This document shows, piece by piece, positions 33,492 through 41,127 of a stretch of 63,187 bases of DNA. The stretch's first letter is position 1. Each line of letters opens with the position of its first letter. Under the pieces are notes generated by a model. It did no database searches. It saw nothing but the letters and a program-made list of their open reading frames with translations, and had not been told where the DNA came from. The position numbers and the translations under genes are program-made. Source of the stretch: AA29 sp041481445 (lineage in GTDB: Bacteria > Acidobacteriota > Vicinamibacteria > Fen-336); contig JBGPBV010000021.1 of the NCBI GenBank assembly GCA_041481445.1, positions 1 to 63,187 of the forward strand, in the 5' to 3' direction.

Positions 33492-34160
33492 ATGAAGGTC
33501 ATCCTCTTCGGGGCCACCGGCATGATCGGCCAGGGCGTCCTCCGGGAGTGCCTGCTCGATCCTGGAGTGGAGACGGTCCTCGCCGTCGGACGCCGCGCGA
33601 CAGGACGCCTCGAGCCGAAGCTGCGCGAGCTGACCCTGCCGGACCTCACCGACTACTCGGCCGTCGAGGCCGAGCTCACCGGTTACGACGCCTGCTTCTT
33701 CTGCCTCGGGGTCTCCTCGGCCGGCCTGTCGGAGCCGGAGTACCGGCGCGTGACCTACGACATCGCGCTGGCGGCGGCGCGGACGCTGGTCCGGCTCGAT
33801 CCGGCCATGACCTTCGTGTTCGTGTCCGGGGCGGGCGCGGACGCCACCGGACGCGGGCGCGTCATGTGGGCGCGCGTGAAGGGCGAGACGGAGAACGCGG
33901 TGCTCGCGCTGCCCTTCCGGGCCAGCTACGTCTTCCGCCCCGCCTTCATCCAGCCACGGCACGGGATACGTTCCCGGACGAGGCTCTACCAGGCCTTCTA
34001 CACGGTGCTCGGGCCACTCTACCCGGTGTGGAAGGCCCTGTTCCCGAGGCACGTCACGACGACCGAGCAGGTTGGCCGCGCCATGCTCGCCGTCGCCCGG
34101 CGGGGCGCGCCCCAGCGCGTGCTCGAGAGCGCGGACATCGACGCGGCCGGGACGGCGTAG
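33492..34160 (+). CDS. NAD(P)-binding Rossmann-fold protein (atypical SDR / epimerase-like)
   Basis: This 222-residue protein begins with the nucleotide-binding glycine motif ILFGATGMIGQGV. It continues as an atypical SDR (DACFFCLGVSSAG, FVFVSGAGAD, MWARVKGETENAVLAL). The YxxxK pair is replaced by a Trp-Ala-x-x-Lys type context, as in NmrA/HTATIP2-like proteins that bind NAD(P) and may be regulatory or reductive. It starts five bases after the helicase stop. The substrate is unknown. Confidence 0.8.
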   Translation: MKVILFGATGMIGQGVLRECLLDPGVETVLAVGRRATGRLEPKLRELTLPDLTDYSAVEAELTGYDACFFCLGVSSAGLSEPEYRRVTYDIALAAARTLVRLDPAMTFVFVSGAGADATGRGRVMWARVKGETENAVLALPFRASYVFRPAFIQPRHGIRSRTRLYQAFYTVLGPLYPVWKALFPRHVTTTEQVGRAMLAVARRGAPQRVLESADIDAAGTA

Positions 34161-34243
34161 CGTTCGCGACGCGCTTTCCCGCCTCCCTTCCTCGATTCCA
34201 GGCCGTTTCCGGCGGACAATGGGGTCAGCAAGAGGAGGACCCC

Positions 34244-35122
34244 ATGCGGCTCACCACGATCGTGCTGGCGGGGACGGCCCTGAGCGCGGCCGCCGGCGCG
34301 TCCCTGCTCGCCCAGGACCTGTCCACGCTGCCGGTCGCGGCCGCCCTCGGCGGCATCGCTCCCCTGATGTACCGCTCCGACGACAGCGCGATCCGGAGCG
34401 CCTTCCAGTCCGTCCTCAAACGCGACCCCACCAGCAGCGAGCTGCGCCGGTACCGCGAGTACATGGACCAGTACGACTGGACGGAGTCGGACATCCGGCG
34501 CGACCTGCGCGACCGGCCGGACTACCAGCTCTACTCGACCAACCGGAGCCTGCAGCCGGAGGCCATCATCCGCCGCGCCTACCGGGACATCCTCGGACGC
34601 GACCCCGATGCGGAGGGGATGCGCTCCTATCGCATCAAGATGGTCGACGAGGGATGGTCGGAGCAGGCCGTGCGGGAGGCCCTCCGCAACAGCCCCGAGT
34701 ACTCGTCGGGGTCGGTGCGCAACACCTCCGCCGACCGCATCATCCGCCGCGCCTACCAGGACATCCTCCGGCGTGACCCCGATCAGGCCGGGCTCGAGAC
34801 CTACCGTCGCAACATCGTCGAACGCGGCTGGGACGAGCAGGACGTCCGCACCGCCCTGCGGCGGAGCTCGGAAGCGCGCGGCCAGGTGAGCGGCGGCAGC
34901 GCCCAGGGCAGCGGCGGCCACGCGACCAGCCAGCCTCCGCCCATGACGGAGGCGCAGGCCAACGACATCGTGCGCCGGGCCTACCTGTCGGTGCTCAACC
35001 GCGAGCCGGACGCGACCGGCATGAGGGACTACACGAACAAGGTCCTGCGCGAGCACTGGAGCGAGCGCCAGGTCCAGGACGCCCTCCGGAAGAGCCCGGA
35101 GTATCACGCCAAGCACGACTGA
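34244..35122 (+). CDS. Exported protein with DUF4214-like repeats
   Basis: This 292-residue protein has a signal peptide (LTTIVLAGTALSAAAGASLLAQ) and four helical repeats of about 50-60 residues. The consensus is IIRRAYxxILxRDPDxxGxxxYRxxMVxxGWxExxVRxALRxSxEY. The pattern resembles DUF4214 modules found in secreted and surface-layer proteins. A Gly/Ser-rich linker (SGGSAQGSGGHATS) separates the third and fourth repeats. No catalytic residues stand out. AGAGGAGG precedes the ATG. Confidence 0.72.
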   Translation: MRLTTIVLAGTALSAAAGASLLAQDLSTLPVAAALGGIAPLMYRSDDSAIRSAFQSVLKRDPTSSELRRYREYMDQYDWTESDIRRDLRDRPDYQLYSTNRSLQPEAIIRRAYRDILGRDPDAEGMRSYRIKMVDEGWSEQAVREALRNSPEYSSGSVRNTSADRIIRRAYQDILRRDPDQAGLETYRRNIVERGWDEQDVRTALRRSSEARGQVSGGSAQGSGGHATSQPPPMTEAQANDIVRRAYLSVLNREPDATGMRDYTNKVLREHWSERQVQDALRKSPEYHAKHD

Positions 35123-35137
35123 ACCCGCGCGGCCGCG

Positions 35138-35159
35138 GCCGGCGGCACAGGCCGCCGGC
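35138..35159. terminator. Hairpin between convergent genes
   Basis: GCCGGCGGC-ACAG-GCCGCCGGC forms a perfect 9-bp stem with a 4-base loop between the convergent DUF4214-like and MATE genes. There is no T-tract, so it may act as a bidirectional transcript end rather than a canonical intrinsic terminator. Confidence 0.5.
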
Positions 35160-36544
35160 TACCCCTCCGCGGCCGCGAGCTCCGGAGCGGGTGGGGCCGC
35201 CGCGTCATCGAAGTCGAGCCGGCGGCCGAACTCGCGCCGGAGCAGCCAGAGGTTGACGGCGGTCTGGATCGTCACCGCGGCCAGGGACAGGTACCACACG
35301 TGCCGCATCTGGAACCCCGGGTGGCGTGAGAGCAGATAAGCCGGCAGGGCGAAGAGGAGCAGGCGCATGGCCGAGCTGCCCAGCGGCGGCAACGTGTTCC
35401 CCATCCCCTGGAACACGCTCGAGCTGACGAACACGACCCCGGAGGCGACGAAGTTCCAGCTGATGATGCGGAGGTACTCCGAGCCGAAGGCGACCACCGC
35501 CGGATCGGCGTTGAAGATCCGCACCATGGCCGCGGGGGCGATGCGGCACAGCGCGGTCAGCACGAGCATGACCGCCGCCACCATCCCGCCCGCGGCGTAG
35601 AAGGACTGGCGGACGCGCGCGCCCTGCCGCGCCCCGAAGTTCTGCCCGGCCACGGGCGCGGTCGCGAAGGCGATGGCGACGGCGGGCAGGAACAGCGACT
35701 GCATCACGCGCACGCCGATCCCGAACCCGGCCTGGGCCGCCGCTCCGAAGGGCCGGATGATGTCGTACACCAGGATCATGTAGACGAACATCAGGGCGAA
35801 CTCGCCGCCCGCGGGCAGGCCGATGCGGAGCATCTGCCACCACAGCCCGGGCTGCGGCCGCCAGTCGGCGGGACGGAAGCGGAGCGGGCTCTTCGGGCGG
35901 CGGAAGTAGGCGGTGAAGGCGAGGACCGCGAAACCCACCGCCACGAAGGTGGCGAGCCCGGTCCCGGCCACGCCCAGCGAGCGTCCGGTCACCCAGCCGA
36001 ACATCAGCGTGGGCGCGAGCGCGATGTTCAGGAGGACGGTCGCGATCTGGATCAGCGTCGGCACCTTGAGGTCGCCCATCCCCCGCAGGGCCGCCCCCAT
36101 GGCGATCATGGGGAACTGCAGGAACAGCGCGGGCAAGAACCAGTCGAGGTACTGGACGCCGAGGGCGGCCGTGGTCGCGTCCGCGGCCAGTCCGCGCGCG
36201 TAGGCGTGGCGCAGCGCGAACACGACCGAGCCGAAGGTGAGGCCGACCAGGCTCGAGAGCACGAAGGCCTGGTTGAACAGGAGCTCCGCCTGCTCCCGGT
36301 CCTTGCGCCCGATCGCCTGGGCGATGAGGGCCGTCGTGCCCACCCCCAGCGACTGGGTCAAGGCGAGCACCAGCATCATCAGGTTCCCGCCCAGGCCCAC
36401 TCCCGCGATCGCCTCCTTGCCCAGGCGTCCCACGAAGTAGAGGTCGGCCAGGAAGTAGAGGGTCTGGAAGGTCGTGCTCAGCGCGATGAACGCGGAGAGC
36501 TGGAGGATGTGCGCCCCCACCGGCCCCCTGGTCATGTCCTTCAT
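35159..36544 (-). CDS. MATE-family multidrug/efflux transporter
   Basis: This 461-residue protein is hydrophobic throughout, with the two pseudo-symmetric MATE halves. The first half opens with LSTTFQTLYFLADLYFVGRLGKEAIAGVG and the second with GGEFALMFVYMILVYDIIRPFG. The family exports cationic drugs or metabolites against Na+ or H+, with twelve helices. The first of two nearby ATGs (36544) was taken; the second is at 36535. The gap to the upstream permease gene is 68 bases. The substrate is unknown. Confidence 0.9.
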   Translation of the reverse strand: MKDMTRGPVGAHILQLSAFIALSTTFQTLYFLADLYFVGRLGKEAIAGVGLGGNLMMLVLALTQSLGVGTTALIAQAIGRKDREQAELLFNQAFVLSSLVGLTFGSVVFALRHAYARGLAADATTAALGVQYLDWFLPALFLQFPMIAMGAALRGMGDLKVPTLIQIATVLLNIALAPTLMFGWVTGRSLGVAGTGLATFVAVGFAVLAFTAYFRRPKSPLRFRPADWRPQPGLWWQMLRIGLPAGGEFALMFVYMILVYDIIRPFGAAAQAGFGIGVRVMQSLFLPAVAIAFATAPVAGQNFGARQGARVRQSFYAAGGMVAAVMLVLTALCRIAPAAMVRIFNADPAVVAFGSEYLRIISWNFVASGVVFVSSSVFQGMGNTLPPLGSSAMRLLLFALPAYLLSRHPGFQMRHVWYLSLAAVTIQTAVNLWLLRREFGRRLDFDDAAAPPAPELAAAEG

Positions 36545-36612
36545 GGGGCGCGATCGTACACCCTCGGCCGAGGAGAGCACGCCACGCCACGAGAGGCGGC
36601 GAGAAAGCCGAC

Positions 36613-39207
36613 CTACTCGACGCGCATGGCGGTGAGCGGGTCCACTCCCACCGCCCGCAGCGCGGGGACGAGGCTTCCGGCCAGCGTCATCGCCACGGAC
36701 AGGCCGACCGCGCCCAGGAGCGTGACCGCATCCCCGGGATGGACGCCGGCCAGCAGGGCCTCCATCGAGCGGCCGGCGGCATAGGCCAGGGCGAGGCCGA
36801 GGCCGACGCCCATCGCCGCCATCGCCAGGGCGTCGCGCAGGACCATCCCCAGGATGTGGCTCGCGCGCGCGCCGAGGGCGATCCGTACCCCGATCTCCTG
36901 GACGCGGCTCGACACCGCGAACGAGAGCAGGCCGTGCAGCCCGACCGCGGCCAGGGCGAGGGCGGTGGCGGCGAAGGCGGCCAGCACGCGGACCTGGACC
37001 CGCCGAGGGGCGGTCTCGCCGGCCACGATGTCGGAGAGGAGGCGCACGCCCGAGACCGGCTGCTGCGGGTCCGCGTGCCGGACGGCCTCGCGGATCGCGG
37101 GCACGAGCCGCATGGGATCGCCTTGCGCGCGGATCACCAGGTCCTGCGGCGTGTATCCGATGATCGAGTTGTCCTGGACCTGCTTCGAGGACAGGTAGAC
37201 CTGGGGCTCGCTCGTCCGCTCCAGGCCGCGGACGCGGACGTCCCCGACGACCCCCACCACCGTGCGCAGCGCGAGGCCGAACTGGAACTGTCGCCCGATC
37301 GGGTCCTGCCCCGGCCAGTAGCGCCGCACCATCGACTCGCTCACCACCGCGACCGGCGGCGCCTCGCGGGTGTCCGACTCCCGGACGTCCCGCCCCGCGC
37401 GCAGCGGGATGCCGAGCGCGGAGAAGAAGCCGGGCGTCACGAAGCGCAGGCTGGCCAGCGGGCGCGTGCCTGGATCGTCGGCCACGCCGGGCAGGATCAC
37501 GGGCCAGACCCCCCCGCGCATCGCCATCGGCAGGTAGCTGATGTAGGCGGCGTCGGCGACTCCCGGCAGGGCGCGGACGTCCGAGAGCACGCGCGCGTAG
37601 AACTGCTCGCGCGCGGCCACGCGGCCGTAGCGCGGCAGGGGCAGGGCCGTGCGCACGGTGAGCACGCCGTCGGTCCGGAAGCCGGGGTCCACCCCCTGCA
37701 CGCGCCACAGCGCGCGGAGCAGCAGGCCGCAGCACACGAGCAGGACCACGGAGGCCGTGACCTCGGCCACGACGAGCGCGGACCGCACGTGCTCGCGCCG
37801 GCCGCCCACGCCGCCGCGGCCGCCCTCCTGCAAGCCGCCCACCCCGGCCTGGCCGCCCGCGCGGAAGGCGGGCAGGACGCCGAAGCCGATGCCGGCGGCG
37901 GTGGTCAGGGCGAGCGCGCAGGCGACGAAGCGCAGGTCCATCGCCGGCGTCTCCGCGATGGGGAGCGAGTTGGGGACGAGCCGGGCCAGCACCGGGACCG
38001 CCCCCGCGGCCAGGAGCACTCCCAGCGCTCCTCCCCCCAGGGCCAGGAGCACGCTCTCCGTGAGGAGCTGTCGGACGAGGCGGTCGCGGCCGGCCCCCAG
38101 CGCGGCCCGGACGGCCAGCTCCTTGCGCCGCACCATCGCGCGCGCGAGGAGCAGGCTCGTGAGGTTCGTGCAGGCGATGAGCAGGACGCAGCCGGCGGCT
38201 CCCAGCAGCGCCAGCGGCAGCAGGCGCGCCTGGGGCGCCAGATCGTCGCGGAAGTGGAACACGGCCGCGCCCGTACGCGCGTTGGCCTCCGGGAACGCGC
38301 GCTCGAGCTGGGCCGCCACTCCCCGCATCTCCGCCCGGGCCTGGGCCAGGGTCACGTCCGGGCGCAAGCGGGCGATGCCGTGGATGTAGGTGTCCGACCG
38401 GTCGTCGTAGTCCGAGGGCCCGAAACGGAGCGCCAACCAGACTTCCGCATCGCGGTTCGGGAAATGGAAGGCGGGAGGCATCACGCCGATCACCACCGCG
38501 GGGTTGCCGTCGAGCAGCACCGTGCGGCCGAGCACGCCCGCCTCGCCCCCGAACCGCCCCTGCCACAGCCCGTAGCCGAGCACCACGGTGTCGGGAGCCC
38601 CCGGAGCGTCGTCCTGGGGACCGAAGACCCGTCCGGCCAGCGGCCGGACGCCGAGGATCTCGAGGACCTCGACCGTGACCGCGCTCGCCTCGACCCTCTC
38701 CGGCTCGCCGTCTCCGCCCAGGTTGTAGGCCCGCGTCCGGTACGCCCCCATCGCCTCGAACGAATGGCTCAGGGCCTTCCAGTCGCGGTAGTTCCCGGGC
38801 GAGAGCTCCATGTGCCCGTAGCCGCGCGCGAGCTGCTCCTGGTCCAGCTTGACCAGCCGCTCCGGGAAGGCGAACGGGAGCCGCCGGAAGAGCACGTGGT
38901 CCGTGATCGAGAAGGCGGCGGTGGCCGCGCCCACGCCCAGGGCGGCCACCCCCATCGCGGTGAGAGCGAAGCCGGGCGAGCGCCGGAGCGTGCGGGTGGT
39001 GAACGCCAGGTCCTGGCGGAAGAGGTCGGCATGAGCGCGAAGCGCGCTGACGGCCACGTCGGCCAGCGCCTCCAGCCACGCGAGGATCGGGCCGAGCCGG
39101 CCCGTCGCCTCGCGCCTCTTCTCGGCGAAGATCGCGCACATCTCGTCGCCGTATTCGGCCCGGAAGGACGCGGGGTAGACGTGCAGGAGGGCGCGATAGA
39201 GGCGCAT
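36613..39207 (-). CDS. ADOP-type ABC transporter permease with N-terminal prefix domain
   Basis: This 864-residue protein starts with the ADOP prefix (MRLYRALLHVYPASFRAEYGDEM, about 70 residues). Two MacB/FtsX units follow, with membrane segments GFALTAMGVAALGVGAATAAF, CVLLIACTNLTSLLLARAM and LALAAVGLHGLLSFAVSS, ending DPLTAMRVE. The ATG overlaps the PadR stop codon as TGATG, so the pair is translationally coupled. That is the standard ADOP arrangement in Acidobacteria, with PadR controlling its own permease. It probably needs a MacB-like ATPase encoded elsewhere; none is next to it. Confidence 0.9.
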   Translation of the reverse strand: MRLYRALLHVYPASFRAEYGDEMCAIFAEKRREATGRLGPILAWLEALADVAVSALRAHADLFRQDLAFTTRTLRRSPGFALTAMGVAALGVGAATAAFSITDHVLFRRLPFAFPERLVKLDQEQLARGYGHMELSPGNYRDWKALSHSFEAMGAYRTRAYNLGGDGEPERVEASAVTVEVLEILGVRPLAGRVFGPQDDAPGAPDTVVLGYGLWQGRFGGEAGVLGRTVLLDGNPAVVIGVMPPAFHFPNRDAEVWLALRFGPSDYDDRSDTYIHGIARLRPDVTLAQARAEMRGVAAQLERAFPEANARTGAAVFHFRDDLAPQARLLPLALLGAAGCVLLIACTNLTSLLLARAMVRRKELAVRAALGAGRDRLVRQLLTESVLLALGGGALGVLLAAGAVPVLARLVPNSLPIAETPAMDLRFVACALALTTAAGIGFGVLPAFRAGGQAGVGGLQEGGRGGVGGRREHVRSALVVAEVTASVVLLVCCGLLLRALWRVQGVDPGFRTDGVLTVRTALPLPRYGRVAAREQFYARVLSDVRALPGVADAAYISYLPMAMRGGVWPVILPGVADDPGTRPLASLRFVTPGFFSALGIPLRAGRDVRESDTREAPPVAVVSESMVRRYWPGQDPIGRQFQFGLALRTVVGVVGDVRVRGLERTSEPQVYLSSKQVQDNSIIGYTPQDLVIRAQGDPMRLVPAIREAVRHADPQQPVSGVRLLSDIVAGETAPRRVQVRVLAAFAATALALAAVGLHGLLSFAVSSRVQEIGVRIALGARASHILGMVLRDALAMAAMGVGLGLALAYAAGRSMEALLAGVHPGDAVTLLGAVGLSVAMTLAGSLVPALRAVGVDPLTAMRVE

Positions 39208-39560
39208 CAGGCCTTCCCCGGGGCGAGGCCGCTGGCGCGGGCCAGGCGGACGAGCTGGAAGAGCCGCCGCGCCTCCGCGCGGGCCACCGACGCGCCGAAG
39301 GGCGTGATGCGGTAGTAGCGTCGCCGCTCGTCGTCCAGCTCCGGGGCCGGACGGTCCCGCGTCTCCACGATCAGCCCCTGCTCGAGCATGCGCTGCACCG
39401 AGCGATAGAGGGTGCCCGCGCTGAGGCGGAGCGCGCCCGCGGTGGCGGCGGCCACGTCCTGGATGATCCCGTAGCCGTGGCGGTCCGCATCCGCCAGCGC
39501 GATCAGGATGTGGAAGGTGGCCTCGGGAAGGGGAAGCAGCTCGTCGGCGCGCTCGCTCAT
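39207..39560 (-). CDS. PadR-family transcriptional regulator
   Basis: This 117-residue winged-helix protein has the PadR core: ATFHILIALADADRHGYGIIQDV, LSAGTLYRSVQRMLEQGLI, and RRRYYRITPFG for the wing. A short dimerisation helix follows. PadR repressors leave DNA on binding small ligands. The ATG at 39560 lies directly downstream of a consensus-like promoter embedded in a near-perfect palindrome (39570-39605), indicating autorepression of the PadR-permease operon. Confidence 0.92.
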   Translation of the reverse strand: MSERADELLPLPEATFHILIALADADRHGYGIIQDVAAATAGALRLSAGTLYRSVQRMLEQGLIVETRDRPAPELDDERRRYYRITPFGASVARAEARRLFQLVRLARASGLAPGKA

Positions 39561-39568
39561 GCCGTCTC

Positions 39569-39605
39569 TATATAGCCATTCTGGATACATTGTCAATGGT
39601 TATAT
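39569..39605 (-). promoter_or_regulatory. PadR promoter with overlapping palindromic operator
   Basis: On the minus strand TTGACA (39596-39591) and TATATA (39574-39569) are separated by 16 bases, close to the sigma-70 consensus and in an A+T-rich patch. A palindrome with 11-bp arms, ATATAGCCATT (39570-39580) and AATGGTTATAT (39595-39605), one mismatch, covers the promoter almost exactly. A PadR dimer bound here would block polymerase. Confidence 0.75.
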
Positions 39606-39653
39606 CCGGAGCGTGCACATGAAAAACGCATGGAGGCCATCTGTGTCATGAGG

Positions 39654-39683
39654 TTGACAGGGGACCGTCCCCGGGCCTACATT
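39654..39683 (+). promoter_or_regulatory. Promoter of the threonine operon with palindrome in its spacer
   Basis: TTGACA (39654-39659) and TACATT (39678-39683) are 18 bases apart. A perfect inverted repeat GGGGAC-C-GTCCCC (39660-39672) fills most of the spacer, suggesting a repressor or MerR-type activator site. Transcription would start near 39690, a few bases before the leader peptide ATG. Confidence 0.55.
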
Positions 39684-39695
39684 GCCAGCCGACGA

Positions 39696-39782
39696 ATGAA
39701 GAGGCGGTCCACGACGACCCGGGCGGGCTTCATGGCGATGCGGAGCATTCGCATTCGCACGGGGGCCTGTCCCGCCGGCTAG
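39696..39782 (+). CDS. Threonine-operon leader peptide (thrL-like)
   Basis: A 28-codon frame begins MKRRSTTT, with three consecutive Thr codons at 39711-39719. It later has Ile codons at 39747 and 39753 and another Thr codon at 39759. The start closely resembles the enterobacterial thr leader peptide (MKRISTT). It stops at 39782, 25 bases before the terminator stem and 82 before threonine synthase. Thr and Ile codons are the ones expected for sensing the operon's products. The ribosome-binding site is weak, and the message may be almost leaderless. Confidence 0.6.
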   Translation: MKRRSTTTRAGFMAMRSIRIRTGACPAG

Positions 39783-39807
39783 ACGCGAGCCAGAGCGGCG
39801 GCAGACG

Positions 39808-39843
39808 AGGCCCCCGGCGAAAGCCGCGGGGCCTTTCGTTTTT
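39808..39843 (+). terminator. Attenuator terminator of the threonine operon
   Basis: An 11-bp G+C-rich stem (39808-39818 with 39823-39834, one bulged C at 39827) closes a GAAA tetraloop and is followed by TTCGTTTTT. Its 5' arm AGGCCCCC (39808-39815) is also perfectly complementary to GGGGGCCT at 39761-39768 inside the leader, giving an alternative antiterminator. GGCGGG at 39722-39727 can pair with CCCGCC at 39771-39776, supplying the protector arm. Confidence 0.72.
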
Positions 39844-39864
39844 CGGCGCGCATCGAGGAGACCC

Positions 39865-41127
39865 ATGGGTCACATCACGGGACTGAAGTGCAAGGAGTGC
39901 GGACGGACCTGGCCCAAGGAGCTGATCGCCGCCTGCGCGGAGTGCTGGGGTCCGCTGGAGGCGGTCTACGACCTGGACGCCGTCCGGCGCACCTTCACGC
40001 GGGACGGCATCGCCGGGCGTCCGCGCGACCTGTGGCGCTACGCGGAGCTGCTCCCGCTCGACGGCGAGCCCACGGTCGGCCGCGGCACCGGGTTCACGCC
40101 GCTGATCGCCGCGCCGCGGCTGGGCGCCGCCCTCGGCATCCGCGACCTCTGGATCAAGTACGACGCCGCCTGCCACCCCACGCTCTCGTTCAAGGACCGG
40201 CTGGTCGCGGTGGCCCTGAGCAAGGCGCGCGAGTTCGGGCTCCAGACCGTCGGCTGCGCCTCCACCGGCAACCTGGCCAACGCGGTAGCGGCGGGGGCGG
40301 CCGCGTCCGGGCTGCGCGCGGTGGTGCTCGTGCCCGTCGACCTGGAGGCGGCCAAGCTGGCCGGCACCGCCGTCTACGGCGCCACCCTCATCGGCGTCCG
40401 CGGGAACTACGACCGCGTGAACCGCCTCTGCACCGAGATCGCGGACCGCTTCGGCTGGGGGCTCGTCAACGTGAACCTCCGCGCGTACTACAGCGAAGGG
40501 TCGAAGACGGTCGGCTTCGAGGTGGCGGAGCAGATGGGCTGGCAGCTCCCCCGCCACGTCGTCTGCCCGATGGCGGGGGCCAGCCTCATCACGAAGGTCG
40601 ACAAGGCGTTCCGGCAGCTCACGGAGGTGGGCCTCGTCGAGGGCCGGCCGTACTCGCTGCACGGCGCCCAGCCCGCGGGATGCAATCCGGTGGTGCGGGC
40701 CTGGAAGGAAGGGCTCGACGAGGTCCCGCTCGTGAAGCCGAACACGATCGTGCGGAGCCTGTCGATCGGCGACCCCGCGGACGGCCCGGCCGCGCTCCGC
40801 GTCATCCGGCGCACGGAAGGGCGGGCGGAGGAGGCCACGGATCCGGAGGTGATCGAGGCGATGCGCCTCTTGGCGCAGACGGAGGGCCTGTTCGTGGAGA
40901 CGGCGGGGGGCACCGTGGTGGGCGCCGCGCGGCGCCTGGCCCGTGACGGCGCCTTCGACCGGGCCGGCTCCGTGGTCCTCCTGCTCACCGGCCACGGCCT
41001 CAAGACGGTCGAGGCCCTGGCCGATCGGCCGCCGTTCAGCGCCGTGATCGACGGCCGGCTCGAGGAGTTCGAGGAGTTCTGGTCCCAGCAGGGCGCGGAG
41101 GGCGCGCGGGCGCACGCGCGAGCCTGA
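39865..41127 (+). CDS. thrC: Threonine synthase
   Basis: This 420-residue PLP enzyme converts O-phosphohomoserine to threonine. The N terminus has a zinc-ribbon-like CKEC and CAEC pair (residues 9-27). The PLP lysine is Lys110 in the TLSFKDR motif, followed by the CASTGNLANAVAA phosphate-binding region. The C terminus has LLLTGHGLKT. It matches the archaeal/actinobacterial-type short threonine synthases. The ATG follows GAGGAGACC. Its stop overlaps the aspartokinase start as TGATG. Expression is probably controlled by the upstream attenuator. Confidence 0.95.
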   Translation: MGHITGLKCKECGRTWPKELIAACAECWGPLEAVYDLDAVRRTFTRDGIAGRPRDLWRYAELLPLDGEPTVGRGTGFTPLIAAPRLGAALGIRDLWIKYDAACHPTLSFKDRLVAVALSKAREFGLQTVGCASTGNLANAVAAGAAASGLRAVVLVPVDLEAAKLAGTAVYGATLIGVRGNYDRVNRLCTEIADRFGWGLVNVNLRAYYSEGSKTVGFEVAEQMGWQLPRHVVCPMAGASLITKVDKAFRQLTEVGLVEGRPYSLHGAQPAGCNPVVRAWKEGLDEVPLVKPNTIVRSLSIGDPADGPAALRVIRRTEGRAEEATDPEVIEAMRLLAQTEGLFVETAGGTVVGAARRLARDGAFDRAGSVVLLLTGHGLKTVEALADRPPFSAVIDGRLEEFEEFWSQQGAEGARAHARA

